The translations under genes and the position numbers were made by a program. A stretch of DNA of 64,000 nt from Portibacter lacus (GTDB lineage: Bacteria > Bacteroidota > Bacteroidia > Chitinophagales > Saprospiraceae), in NCBI RefSeq assembly GCF_021533215.1, contig NZ_JAJNKA010000009.1, positions 1 through 64,000 of the forward strand, read 5' to 3'. Positions 26,483 through 37,414 of this stretch are shown in pieces (positions within the stretch are counted from its first letter, which is position 1; each line of letters opens with the position of its first letter). The notes under the pieces are model-generated. The model saw only the letters and a list, made by a program, of their open reading frames with translations, was not told the origin of the DNA and searched no databases.

Positions 26483-28900
26483 ATGAAGAAACTGCGAATT
26501 ATCTACCTACTCATGCTATCTGGATTTTTCAGTGTAGTGTATGGCCAATCTCCTGAAATAAAGATGGTGGAAATCGTCATTGAAAATGTGGAACGCTTTG
26601 AGAAATTCGAAGTGCTGGTTGAGGTTAATGCTAGTTATGACAATCCCTATGATTATGAGGAAGTATCACTAAAAGCTTTCTTCGAAAAACCAGATGGTAC
26701 GATTGATAGCATTGATGGTTTCTACACTCAGCAGTTATCGATTAACACGACATCTGGAAATGTACTCAATACCGGACCTGGAGTATTTAAAGTGAGATAC
26801 GCACCTTATTATGCAGGTGCTCACACTTTTACCATGTCCCTTCAGGATAGCATCGGCAGTGTAATTTCCGAAACCTATTCTTTTAATTGTATATCGAATA
26901 CAGCGGAACCGGAAAGAGGTTTTGTAAGAATGGGCGAATCGAATTACCTGGAGTTTGATAATGCGGAGCAATACATTCCGATAGGTGAAAATATTGCATG
27001 GCAGCAAAATAACGCTTATCACAATTATAATGAATGGGTAGAAGCTCTTAGTGATCATGGAGGTAATTTTCTCAGATTATGGCATGCACATTGGGGACTT
27101 GGAATCGAGTGGATTCCTGGATGGAACAATCACCTTGGACTTAAGCGGTATAATCAAGTTGCAAGTACTTATCAAGATTGGCTATATGACTACTGTGGAG
27201 AAAAAGGTGTGTATGTAATGCTCGCTCTTCAGCATCATGGTCAAGTGTCCACATTGGTTAATCCGAACTGGAATGATAATCCATACAACATAAAGAATGG
27301 CGGTCCGCTTTCGAATACGTGGGAGTTCTTTACAAATGAAGAGGCGATAGCATTGACCAAAAATAGACTAAGATATATCGTGGCAAGGTGGGGATATGCT
27401 CGAAGTATTATGAGCTGGGAATTATTCAATGAAGTGGAATGGACGGACAACTTTGCACAAAACAAGGAAGAAATTATCGATTGGCACATAGAAATGGCCA
27501 ATTTTATCCGTGGTATCGATGTGTACAATCACTTGATAACGACAAGTTTCGCGCATGAATCCGATGTAGATCGACTTTGGGGAGATACGAGCATGGATTT
27601 CACGCAGATTCATTATTATAATAATTCCAGCGACATCCATTCTGCATTGGTTGCTGAAAGCAAAGAGCAATTGCTGAAATATGAAAAACCAGTTCTTGTT
27701 GGAGAATTTGGATTAGGTGGTAGCAGCTCGATTGCGGAAGATGATTTAGATGGAGTACATATTCATAATGCCATTTGGTCTACCTTCTTAGGTGGGTCGA
27801 TGGGAACGGCAATGTCTTGGTGGTGGGAAAGTTACATTCATCCGAGCGACTTGTACTATCATTTTGATGGACCTGCAATTTTGGAAGGCGAAATCAAATT
27901 TAGTGAGGATGAGATGGTGCCACATGAATCGAAAGTGATTAATGCACCTACTGATCTGGTTTTTCAGCCAACCATTAACTGGGGTCAACTTGCAGATACG
28001 ATTATCAAGGTAGATAATGGGTTGATAACTCCAGCAAGCCCAGCATTAAGTTCTTTCCTGTATGGATCGTCTTATAATACCCAATTCCGGTCGCCACCCA
28101 CTTTTGAAATCACGAATACTGATTCAGGAATTTTTTCAGTAACTACGGGAAACGATACCAGTTCGATGGCTAGGATAGTGGTTTCGCTAGATGACGATGT
28201 TTTGATTGACAGTTTGGCCATTCCTAATAGCACCTATGAAATTACTGTTCCAGCGGGATTTCATAAAGTTAAAGTGGATAATACAGGCAAGGATTGGGTG
28301 TCGATAAAGGAGTATTTTATAGAAGGTCAAGGAACACAAGGTTATTCCGTTGCATTGATGGGGAAAGAGAAGTTGAGTGGTGCTGGTTGGGTTTTGAATA
28401 AAGGATATAATCATAACACGATCGGAGAAGGAGACTTACCGGATCCAGTGGAAAGTGCAAGTTTACTCATTCAAGATGTAGAAAATCTATTTTACACGGT
28501 GACTTGGTATGAAACCTTGAGCGGAGAATTGATAGGTTCTGAATTGGTGGCTGCAGTAGATCATTCCTTGATATTAGAGGTGCCCACTGTTTATTGGGAT
28601 TTGGCATTTACGCTTTCTTCGGATGGACAAGTAGGAGTGGATGAAGTAGAAATTGCTCAGGTGAATATTTTTCCAAACCCCGCTCAAATTGGTCAATACG
28701 TGAATATTGCAGTAGCACATCTTCCAGGTCCATTCGATATGACTTTATTTAATGCGGAGGGAAAGCCCATTACAAATCTGAAATTAGCTTATAGGGAAGG
28801 GCGGATGAGGATCCCACGTCAGTTAAGCCCAGGGATGTATTGGTTGAAAATATCGAATGGTGAAAGTGCATCTGTTAAACCACTTGTTATCATTGACTAA
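26483..28900 (+). CDS. DUF5060 plus GH5-like glycoside hydrolase with T9SS sorting domain
   Basis: The 805-residue protein has a signal peptide (ends near VYGQ), then a DUF5060-type beta domain (about 20-140: VSLKAFFEKPDG, FKVRYAPYYAG). A TIM-barrel hydrolase follows, with the acid/base in SWELFNEVEW (E317) and the nucleophile in VLVGEFGLGG (E408). Linker/beta domains come next, and a T9SS type A sorting domain (IFPNPAQIGQY to the end) closes the protein. The pattern matches GH5-like enzymes of mannan or glucan loci. Export through T9SS places it on the surface or in the medium. It is the second gene of the likely GH26-GH5 operon. The exact GH5 subfamily cannot be assigned by eye. Confidence 0.82.
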   Translation: MKKLRIIYLLMLSGFFSVVYGQSPEIKMVEIVIENVERFEKFEVLVEVNASYDNPYDYEEVSLKAFFEKPDGTIDSIDGFYTQQLSINTTSGNVLNTGPGVFKVRYAPYYAGAHTFTMSLQDSIGSVISETYSFNCISNTAEPERGFVRMGESNYLEFDNAEQYIPIGENIAWQQNNAYHNYNEWVEALSDHGGNFLRLWHAHWGLGIEWIPGWNNHLGLKRYNQVASTYQDWLYDYCGEKGVYVMLALQHHGQVSTLVNPNWNDNPYNIKNGGPLSNTWEFFTNEEAIALTKNRLRYIVARWGYARSIMSWELFNEVEWTDNFAQNKEEIIDWHIEMANFIRGIDVYNHLITTSFAHESDVDRLWGDTSMDFTQIHYYNNSSDIHSALVAESKEQLLKYEKPVLVGEFGLGGSSSIAEDDLDGVHIHNAIWSTFLGGSMGTAMSWWWESYIHPSDLYYHFDGPAILEGEIKFSEDEMVPHESKVINAPTDLVFQPTINWGQLADTIIKVDNGLITPASPALSSFLYGSSYNTQFRSPPTFEITNTDSGIFSVTTGNDTSSMARIVVSLDDDVLIDSLAIPNSTYEITVPAGFHKVKVDNTGKDWVSIKEYFIEGQGTQGYSVALMGKEKLSGAGWVLNKGYNHNTIGEGDLPDPVESASLLIQDVENLFYTVTWYETLSGELIGSELVAAVDHSLILEVPTVYWDLAFTLSSDGQVGVDEVEIAQVNIFPNPAQIGQYVNIAVAHLPGPFDMTLFNAEGKPITNLKLAYREGRMRIPRQLSPGMYWLKISNGESASVKPLVIID

Positions 28901-29098
28901 GTAATTATAGACCACATGCTTGGTTATTAATGCTTTATTTTATTAGCGTTTCTAGGTCAATGTTGTCTCGCAAGTCTACTACAAAGTCTTCCTTCGAATG
29001 ACTAAGGCGAATTAAAAAGGTATGCTCTTTTCTTTTATGTCAATTGAGTATAACTGCAAATTAATTCTGAATACAATTGCCTGAGAAGCCAAAAAGAA

Positions 29099-29126
29099 AA
29101 GGTCAAGATTTTTCAATCCTGACCTT
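29099..29126 (-). terminator. Terminator of the susCD operon
   Basis: AAGGTCAAGATT (29099-29110) pairs with AATCCTGACCTT (29115-29126) with one mismatch. On the minus strand it is followed by TTCTTTTT. It lies 24 bases after the last stop codon of the operon. Confidence 0.72.
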
Positions 29127-29149
29127 CTCACACTTAAAAGATATTATAA

Positions 29150-31282
29150 TTAAAGTCGTTCAAACCTCATATTATCCAAAGATATGTTTACAACCGAACT
29201 TCCACTATTGAACGCTATTCCAAAGTCTTCATCAATAATAGAGTAATCTGGACATCCCATCTCACTTAGTGGAATGGTTACAGTAATCCAGCCCTCAGTC
29301 ATATATGCACCAGTATCATTCCATGGCGCCCATGAATAGAAAAAGTCATTGTCTGAATCGCCCCTGAATCTGATTAAGAATTCACCTCCAGTGATAGGTT
29401 CTAAAACATTAATGTCAAATTTCAATACGTAGTCATTGATATTGCTTCCGACGGTAGCTCCAGGGAAATTGTTCGCCCCATTTCTAAAGAAAAATGCATT
29501 CCAGTCGGTTAAGTCACCATTTATCCTAGCATATGAAGTTCCGTCGATGCTTAAGTCTTCATCATTTTCTACTCCACCTACATTTCCATCATTGATAACT
29601 CCCCACCAACTGTCCTTTCCAGTTCCGTTAAAATCAAAGAAAACTAAGCTTTCATCCTGAACAGGATCTACACCTTGGAAATTGATGATCGGAGAAGTTG
29701 TTGATTCTCCTTCGAAAGTGATAAAAGTAATCACCCCAAAACCTTTTTTTACATCATTAGGAACAACTACCTGAAGCATCGTTGCAGTTTTAATTCCAAA
29801 TTGAGTTGCGTACACGTTTTCTGGGAAGATAACATCTGTCGCCAGGTCTAATTTCTCTCCGATTAATGTAATCAGTGTTCCGGGTTTCGCATTTTCTGGA
29901 TACTCCGTGATCGTCGGTACATTCGAAGCAATTATTTCAAGTTCGTTTTCAGAACTAATCACAGTGCCATTCATCGTAGCGAGAGAAATTATTCCAGTGA
30001 GCGTTCCAGATGGAACGGTTACCGTGATTTCCTCATTACTCACTAAAGATGGTGATGCGGCATTCCCACCTTCAAAACTCACAGACGATACTAAATCTAG
30101 ATCAGTTCCTAGAATAGTAAGGTCCTCATTTGCTTTTATCGCTTCAGGACTTATCGAAGTGATCGTAGGTGCGATAAGTGCTAATGGTGCTGCACTTGAT
30201 ACGGACTTTCCAGCCGCTGTTCCTAGGGTAACATTACCTTCTATTGTTTCTAGAGGAAGGGTTGCCACTAATTCATCAATTTTCTTACTTACAATTGTTC
30301 CTGCTAAGTCTCCTCCGAATGTAATGCTGGTCACAAGGTCTAAGTCTGTTCCAGTAATAGTTACATCAGTTCCCGGTTTAGCAGGATCTGGTGCAATAGT
30401 GGAAATGACAGGGACAACCATGGTGACTGGTGATGTAGAGGCTACTTCTACAGTTGAAGCAACGACACCTTTTATTTCTCCATCTTCCGCAGCTTCGGGG
30501 ACGATCACTTTGATTTCTGTGGCAGACTGAGCAGTGAATTCACTTACTTTATGATTACCTGGAAAGATGAGTTCCTTTACTAAATCAAGATCACTACCGC
30601 TTATTGTTAATTCCGCTCCGGCTTTCACTGTCTGAGGTGCTAATCCTGAAAGTACTGGTAAAGTAACTACGAAATCCGTCTCAGAGGAAACTAAAATCGG
30701 ATCTTCCATAGCATTTGATATAACGATCGATCCAGTTTGTGCGTCAAGTGGTACATAGACTTCTAGGGCAGTTTGAGTTTGACTGATAAATGCATCTTTT
30801 AAAACGACTTTTGCATCTTTGAAAATAACTTCTCCTATCAGATTTAAGTAAGTCCCAGAAATGGTGATTTTCTCTCCTGGTCTAGCTTCTGCAGGTGTGA
30901 TACTAGTGATCACAATCGGCTCCGAAATCGTAAGGAGTGACTTAGATACTATATCGCCTTGAGGTGTTTTCAATGTTACCTTTCCATCCACAGTTGCTTC
31001 AGGTACCGTTAAGGTAATCTTAGTTGCCGCTTTCGAATTAAAATTGGTAACCGATACATTATCCGGTAATACTATTTCTGTAACCTTATCTAGATTTCGA
31101 CCAATGAACTGGAGTTCTCCACCACGTAAAACTGGTGATGGACCGAAACTGGATAATTCTATTTTATTAGGATCTATTTCATCTTCTGGATCGTCTTTCT
31201 GACAAGAATATATAGTCAGAGATAAAGTACTTAGAAGCAAGAAATAGAGTGCGTATTTCTTTATATTGATTCTTTTCATCAT
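29150..31282 (-). CDS. Multi-IPT/TIG surface glycan-binding lipoprotein
   Basis: The 710-residue protein has a lipoprotein signal (lipobox IYSC before QKDD). Six consecutive IPT/TIG immunoglobulin-like domains follow, each opening with an I-x-P-x-x-x-xPG/A pattern (for example SITPAEARPGEKITISG, TIAPDPAKPGTDVTITG). The last 180 residues form a separate beta domain with many aromatics (DSWWGVINDG, FFYSWAPWND, TEGWITVTIPL), like the glycan-binding domain of SGBP-B proteins. The TIG rod would hold this domain away from the membrane next to SusCD. It is the last gene of the susC-susD-SGBP-SGBP operon, 22 bases after the previous gene. Confidence 0.82.
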   Translation of the reverse strand: MMKRINIKKYALYFLLLSTLSLTIYSCQKDDPEDEIDPNKIELSSFGPSPVLRGGELQFIGRNLDKVTEIVLPDNVSVTNFNSKAATKITLTVPEATVDGKVTLKTPQGDIVSKSLLTISEPIVITSITPAEARPGEKITISGTYLNLIGEVIFKDAKVVLKDAFISQTQTALEVYVPLDAQTGSIVISNAMEDPILVSSETDFVVTLPVLSGLAPQTVKAGAELTISGSDLDLVKELIFPGNHKVSEFTAQSATEIKVIVPEAAEDGEIKGVVASTVEVASTSPVTMVVPVISTIAPDPAKPGTDVTITGTDLDLVTSITFGGDLAGTIVSKKIDELVATLPLETIEGNVTLGTAAGKSVSSAAPLALIAPTITSISPEAIKANEDLTILGTDLDLVSSVSFEGGNAASPSLVSNEEITVTVPSGTLTGIISLATMNGTVISSENELEIIASNVPTITEYPENAKPGTLITLIGEKLDLATDVIFPENVYATQFGIKTATMLQVVVPNDVKKGFGVITFITFEGESTTSPIINFQGVDPVQDESLVFFDFNGTGKDSWWGVINDGNVGGVENDEDLSIDGTSYARINGDLTDWNAFFFRNGANNFPGATVGSNINDYVLKFDINVLEPITGGEFLIRFRGDSDNDFFYSWAPWNDTGAYMTEGWITVTIPLSEMGCPDYSIIDEDFGIAFNSGSSVVNISLDNMRFERL

Positions 31283-31304
31283 ATTATTTTTATCTAATTG
31301 ATTT

Positions 31305-32510
31305 TTAATTGTTTGGGACGATTCTCAGATTGTCAATTGCTATCAAAATTGGCGTACTATTTTCTGCTGGACCGAAGACCATCATGGTAATATTCGTCAA
31401 TGCTGAAATATCAGCAATCTTTCGATCTTCATCATCATTTCCTGTATTGTGATTAAATGCAGAAAGTGGAATAGAAATCGTTTGCCAGCCGTCTGTTGTG
31501 TATGGTCCATTCTCGAAAGGTGCCCATCTATAAATAGCGACATCACCTTCATCTCTACCGTGATTAGGAATGTAAGGTCCGAAAAACATTTCCATTCTCA
31601 CATCTTGCCATGGAATCGGAACATTAACTTCGAAACGGAAATCTAGGTTATCTGTAAGTCCATTAGCTAAAGGAATATTTCCTCTGCCATTAGGAGCCCA
31701 ATATTGCATCGTCATTTCATTAACCCATGCCCACGCGCCATGATCACCACTTTGGAAGTAGGCAAAATTGCCATCTACTGGTGTGATACCTGCCACATCA
31801 TCATATCCAATTTTAGCAGTCCATGTTTCATGAATTTTAGTATCATAATCTAATATGATGTTTCGATTATCTCTGAACAAGAAAGCAGATTTAGCCTTTC
31901 CGAAATTAGTGCTAATTTCAATGTTGCCAGGTTCAGAGCCTTCTGGCACAATGACTTGAATCTTGTTTTTCTCTATGCTAGTAACAACTCCTTCTTTACC
32001 ACCTGGAAAAGTTACAGTCATTGGTTCGAAAAAGAAGTCACCGTATATTTCAGCAACTCCACCATCAGGAACAAATTCACTCTTTATGCCATCTATCTTC
32101 GGTGATGGAACATTAATACTAAAAGGGTGAGTAAGTTCAGAACCATCCGAAAAAACAAACTTGATTTCATTCGTAATCATCGTAGGTACAGCTGTAGGAA
32201 CATTTACAATCACAGATTTGTCTGTTACGTAAGCTGGATTCAATAATGCCTTCTGGTCATTAAACCATAACTCTTTTGTATTTCCTAAATTGTCTCCTAT
32301 AATAGCGATCAAGTTACCAAGGAATGCACCCGTTAATAAAGAGTCAGCTGCATTAGGATCTGTTATTCTGATGTAATCAACTCTTGCTGGGCCATCTTTT
32401 TCCGACAGTATATCCATGTCTACTAAGTCTTCCGTACACGAATAAATGGAAACGCCTACTATAAACAGAAATAAAGCGTAGCCTATATATTTTAAATTTT
32501 TATAATTCAT
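31305..32510 (-). CDS. IPT/TIG surface glycan-binding lipoprotein
   Basis: This 401-residue protein has a lipoprotein signal (IYSC near residue 25) and two TIG-like domains. Its C-terminal 180-residue aromatic-rich beta domain (GDHGAWAWVNEM, AIYRWAPFENGPYTTDGWQ, ILIAIDNLRIVP) is homologous to the end of its neighbour. The shared RWAPF/SWAPW and TDGWQ/TEGWI blocks suggest an ancestral duplication with different numbers of TIG spacers. It is probably a second surface glycan-binding protein of the SusCD complex. It lies 17 bases after susD. Confidence 0.8.
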   Translation of the reverse strand: MNYKNLKYIGYALFLFIVGVSIYSCTEDLVDMDILSEKDGPARVDYIRITDPNAADSLLTGAFLGNLIAIIGDNLGNTKELWFNDQKALLNPAYVTDKSVIVNVPTAVPTMITNEIKFVFSDGSELTHPFSINVPSPKIDGIKSEFVPDGGVAEIYGDFFFEPMTVTFPGGKEGVVTSIEKNKIQVIVPEGSEPGNIEISTNFGKAKSAFLFRDNRNIILDYDTKIHETWTAKIGYDDVAGITPVDGNFAYFQSGDHGAWAWVNEMTMQYWAPNGRGNIPLANGLTDNLDFRFEVNVPIPWQDVRMEMFFGPYIPNHGRDEGDVAIYRWAPFENGPYTTDGWQTISIPLSAFNHNTGNDDEDRKIADISALTNITMMVFGPAENSTPILIAIDNLRIVPNN

Positions 32511-32527
32511 TTCTTTAATTCTTTTTA

Positions 32528-34201
32528 TTAGTTAAAATCATATTCCACAGCTGGTTCGCCAGGGACAAGAAGTGGGTTAGCTAATTGCTCTGAAGATGGA
32601 ATAGGAAGATTAATATTATCTGGTCTGAAAGTCACTGTGCCACCAGCAGATGCTTCTTGCAGGATATAACCTTCTATGGAGTTTTCATCGGCTGCTTCTG
32701 GAGAATTATCTCTGTAATAAGTGAAATCTCTTTTTTGTGCAGACATCATGGCGACCATGTCCGTTGGATTTCTATAGTAAAACCGCTTAAGATCGAACCA
32801 GTACATACATTCTAAGCCAAATTCCATTCTACGTTCCCATAAAAGTTCATCGTAAGTGACTTCCGTTTTAGCGTCTAATCCTGCTCTTTCTCGTACTTTA
32901 TTTAATAAGTCTAATGCCTTTCCATCTGCAGTAGAGTTGTTAGCACCCATTACAGCCTCTACATAAATCAAGTAGACATCAGCTAATCGTAATACATATT
33001 GATTGATTGCAGCTGCTTGTCCATTTGTTACTTTCCCATCATTATCTTCTGATGTTCCGACTACATATTTTTTAAGATTTACTAATGTGGCAGAAATATT
33101 TTCTAGGATGATATTTTCATCATTAGGATCGCGATTAACAAGATGATAAGTATATCCGCCTTCAGCCTTATTGATTTCAGGATAATGCTCGCCATTATAC
33201 ATGTAGATTTCTCTTAGTCGCTTATCACCTGGCTGAACCGCTTCTAAGAAATCTAAGGTCATAGATTTGTAACCTCCCCAAGCTTCCGTATTTCCTGTGA
33301 TAATAGAACTTCTTGCCCAGTTAGCTTGACGGCTATTTCCGATGGCATAAGCACCTTCCATCCATTGCATAGCGAATAGACTTTCTTGGTTATTGTTGTG
33401 TTCTATTTTAAATAAATCAGCATAATTATCCATTAATTCTAGTCCACTATTGTCTATTACATCTTGTGCAAGGTTCTTAGCTTCCGTAAAGCTAGCAGCA
33501 GATTTTCCAGCATCCGAGGCTATAAAATACTGCCCCATAGTTAAGTAGGTTTTAGCCAGCATCCCTTTAGCTGACCATTGGGTTACCCTTCCCGGATCAT
33601 TCGTAGTCGGTAAGTAATCAATCGCATAAGTTAAATCACGCGTAATAAATTCATAAATACTTTCTCTCGTGTTTTTTGGTAGAAAGATATTATTGCTAAC
33701 GACTAACTCTGTAGAGTTTTCTACAATAGGAACTTCACCCCAGAATTCTGACAATAAGTAATATGCTGTCCCTCTCATAAATCTTGCTTCTGCAATTGCT
33801 TCATTGATCACATCTTGCGATATAACACCTTCAGCAAAAACAGGCATATCATTTATGATGGCATTAGAATAGGAGATTACTCTGTATAGACCATTCCATC
33901 CGTTCGAAATGTGAGTGTTTCCTTCATTGTAACTGAAATAGAAAAATTGACCTTCCTGATCATAAGTATGATATAAGTTGCCGGCTAACTCTTCTCCAGC
34001 TGTCCAGAAAAATTTATCATTGAAGTCGAACCAAGGAAATCCATATAGGGTAGCCGTAGCAGCCTTTACGTCTGTTTCACTTTTGTAATAGTTATCTAAT
34101 GCTGGTCGATCTTCTATAGGTACAGTAACGAAATCTTTACCACATGAATTTGCCAGAATCAGAAAAGCTAGAATGGTTATATATTTAATATATTTTTTCA
34201 T
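32528..34201 (-). CDS. SusD/RagB-family outer-membrane lipoprotein
   Basis: From the ATG at 34201 the protein has 557 residues with a clear lipoprotein signal (ILANSC, Cys about 18). NAIINDMPVF, EARFMRGTAYYLLSEFWGEVP and the late LWERRMEFGLECMYWFDLKRF block are SusD/RagB hallmarks. It would form the lid of the SusC transporter and bind oligosaccharide. As sequenced, its frame is continuous with susC upstream with no stop between them. An internal lipobox only makes sense if translation starts here or the two proteins are normally separate, so I annotate it as its own product. Confidence 0.85.
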   Translation of the reverse strand: MKKYIKYITILAFLILANSCGKDFVTVPIEDRPALDNYYKSETDVKAATATLYGFPWFDFNDKFFWTAGEELAGNLYHTYDQEGQFFYFSYNEGNTHISNGWNGLYRVISYSNAIINDMPVFAEGVISQDVINEAIAEARFMRGTAYYLLSEFWGEVPIVENSTELVVSNNIFLPKNTRESIYEFITRDLTYAIDYLPTTNDPGRVTQWSAKGMLAKTYLTMGQYFIASDAGKSAASFTEAKNLAQDVIDNSGLELMDNYADLFKIEHNNNQESLFAMQWMEGAYAIGNSRQANWARSSIITGNTEAWGGYKSMTLDFLEAVQPGDKRLREIYMYNGEHYPEINKAEGGYTYHLVNRDPNDENIILENISATLVNLKKYVVGTSEDNDGKVTNGQAAAINQYVLRLADVYLIYVEAVMGANNSTADGKALDLLNKVRERAGLDAKTEVTYDELLWERRMEFGLECMYWFDLKRFYYRNPTDMVAMMSAQKRDFTYYRDNSPEAADENSIEGYILQEASAGGTVTFRPDNINLPIPSSEQLANPLLVPGEPAVEYDFN

Positions 34202-37200
34202 TTTTTTAGTATTTAAATTTAAAAAGTCTAGATCTAATCCAAATGTGAACATCCTCGGTGTCGGGTATCGACCCATATCTACATTCTGAAGTAAAGGGCT
34301 CTGATTAAAAGCTCCGATCTCTGGATCATATCCAGAATATTTAGTGAATGTGTAGATGTTCTGCGCATTGAAATAAACTTTTAGCCTTGAAATTTTAGCT
34401 CTTTGCGTTATCGCTCGTGGAATGGTGTAACCGATCTTTACATTTTGGATTCTTAGGTAAGAACCATTTTCGATGAATCGATCTGACATTCTATTGTTCC
34501 TGTTTGCATCGGTAGTTGTCGGTCGAGGAATATCTGTTCCTGGATTAGCTAACACGACATTGTTCGGATCAGTGTCGCTACCAGTTGGGTCGAGTAACGT
34601 GTACTGTGCTCTATCGAAAACTGTTGCCGATTGGTTGCTGAAGACATTGGTCATGCCTTCGATAACTACTCTTGAATAATTTAAGATGTCAGCTCCGTAA
34701 GATCCATGCAGATAGATTGTTGCGTCAAATGGTCCAAAATTGAAATTGTTATTGATACCATACGTGAAACTAGGATTTGGGTCTCCGATGAAAGTTTGAT
34801 CTTCTACATTTATCTGTCCATCTCCATTGAGATCTTTAAACTTAACATCTCCGATCCATACGCCACCTCTTTTGTCAACAAGGTTCTGTCCGAAAGGATT
34901 TGATTCAGAAACATTACCATCACTCACTTGAACAGGGGAGTTAAGAATGTCATCTTGGTCCGTGAATAATCCATCAGTTTGGTAGCCCCAGAATTGTCCT
35001 ACTGGCTGTCCAACTCTCGTCGTTGTTGCCGTCTGGAATTCAGAATACCAGTATAAATTGCTCCAATAGATTTTATCTGGATCATCTAATTCTAGCACTA
35101 AGTTTCTGTTCAAAGAGAAGGTTACATTGGTATCCCAGCCAAATTTCTTAGTGGTAACATTTCTAGTTGTTAAACCAATATCAAACCCTTTGTTTTCCAT
35201 TCTTCCGACATTGATGAAAGGGGAAGCAATATCATTGTATCCTGTTCCTCCGAGATACCGTGGCACAGTAGTCTGAAGAAGCATGTCTTTTGTTTGCTTA
35301 TTATATACATCAAATGTTAAGTCTATTCTGTTTCTGATGATGCTCAGATCCACTCCAACATTTAATTGGGTTGTTGTTTCCCATCCTAGTTCTGGGTTTG
35401 CAATTCTTGCAGGTCTGAAACCAAGTCCGAAAGGAGTTTGCACACTTTGCATTAAAGAGCTGAACAAACCACCTTGAATACTTTGGTTCCCAGAATTCCC
35501 GTAGCCAACTCTTAGTTTTAAGTTATCTATGATGTCAGAATCTTTAAGGAAGTCTTCCTGACTAACTCTCCAGGCGAATGAACCAGATGGGAAGTAACCC
35601 CATTTGTTGCCAGGACCGAAATTAGAAGATGCATCTGCACGATAGGTGAAAGTCATGAGATACTTTTCACTTAAGTTATAATTAAGACGAGTGTAATAAG
35701 AAAGCAATGTACTAGCACCTTGCCAAGCTCCTGGAGTTCCTACATATTCTCCTTGACTTAATAATTGAATATCATTAGAAGGTAGGTTTCTAACCGTGAT
35801 ATCTGAACCAGAATATCTGCTTTTTTGTGCTTCTTGTCCTAGCAGCACGGTCAGTTTCTGGTTGCTAGTGATATTTGCATCATAAGTTAGGTAGTTTTTA
35901 TTTACCCAGAAAAAGCTTCGGTCGCCTCTTTGTCTTAACCTGTTTTCTCTATTTTCGATTGATCCCCATTTATAGGTAGGGTGGAATGCATTGTTAAGAC
36001 TTGCATTATTATCTAGGCCAATTTCTGATCTAAGTTTTAAAGTCTTCATCAGGCTTAATTCACCGTAAAAATTAGACATCAGTCTATTTCTATCCAGTGT
36101 ATTGTTTCTCTGAAGCGCTGCGGCAACCGGGTTATAGCTGGCACTAACTTCATTACTGGTAGGCCCTGCATATTCACCATTAATATCTCGCACCGCCACG
36201 TCAGGTTGCATGATTAGTGATTGGATGATAACACCATCTCCACCATCATTTAAAGTAATTCGCTCATCCGTTTTCACATACGCTAGTGATCCACCGATTT
36301 TGAACCATTCTTTAACTTTACTATCCAGGTTGATTCTAGTTGAAAATCTATTAAAGTTGGATCCGATGATGATACCATCTTGACCGAAATATCCACCAGA
36401 AATGGCGTAGCTGCTTTTATCATTGCCACCGGTAACCGAAAGTTGGTGAGACTGAGAACCAGCTCTTCTGAAAATTTCATCCTGCCAGTCAGTTCCTTCA
36501 CCTAAAATGCTAGGATCCATATATCGCTGATTAAGTTGTCTTCCTAGATCAGTAGTGATTTGCTCTTGATAATTTGCGAATTGTTGCAAATCCATCATTT
36601 CTATAGATGTACCTAATTGCTGAACGCCATAATAGGCATTGTAAGAAATTTTAGATTCTCCTGCAGAACCTCTTTTCGTTGTGATGATGACGACACCATT
36701 TGCCCCCCTTGATCCGTAGATGGCAGTTGCAGATGCATCCTTCAGAACGTTTATGCTTACGATATCTGCGGGATTAATAGTAGAAAGTGGGTTAACCCTA
36801 TTCTGTCCATTTGCCCCCCCTGCCCAGTCGAAACCAGCAGTGGCAGATCCATCACCTTGGAAAGGAATTCCATCGATAACATATAACGGTTCATTAGATA
36901 AAGAGATAGAATTAGAACCTCTAATCCTAATAGAAGCAGCTCCACCAGGTTGGCCAGAGTTTTGAGTTACTTGAACTCCCGGAATTCTACCTTGTAATGC
37001 TTGATCCACATTAGTGGTCATCGAGTTTTTTAATTCTTCACCAGAAATAGAACTAACGGAACCGGTAAGGTCCGATTTCCTAGAAGATCCATAACCGATG
37101 ACAACAACTTCATCAATTATTTCTGATGAAAGACCTAATTGGATATCGACCACATTAGCAGAAGTAACTACTTCTTTTTTAGTGTCATAGCCAATGTAAG

Positions 37201-37414
37201 AGAATACTAAGGTGTCACCTTCCATAGCAGTGATACTATATTCTCCAGATACGTCAGTAAGTGTGCCAGCAAAATTTTGTCCGATAACGACAACATTCAC
37301 ACCGATAAGTGGAGTGTTACCATCGTCGACGACGGTGCCGGTAATGTTTTTTTGCCCAATTGAGCTTCCTATAATTCCTAAAAAGAAGAATAGGATGAGT
37401 GAGATTTTTTCCAT
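34202..37414 (-). CDS. SusC/RagA TonB-dependent transporter, in frame with susD
   Basis: The signal peptide (ends near SSIGQ) is followed by a carboxypeptidase-like domain (ITGTVVDDGNTPLIGVNVVV), a TonB box-like DEVVVIGYG, the plug (DLTGSVSSISGEEL, IRIRGSNSISLSNEPLYVIDG) and a 22-strand barrel. The usual SusC end would be at GLDLDF, about 1064 residues. Instead the frame continues LNLNTKK directly into the susD Met, giving one 1628-residue frame over 32528-37414. A run of five T (34221-34225, minus strand) sits exactly where four T would give TTT-TAA; one base therefore decides between a normal stop and fusion. Function: TonB-powered import of oligosaccharides released by the neighbouring GH26 and GH5 enzymes. 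Confidence 0.87.
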
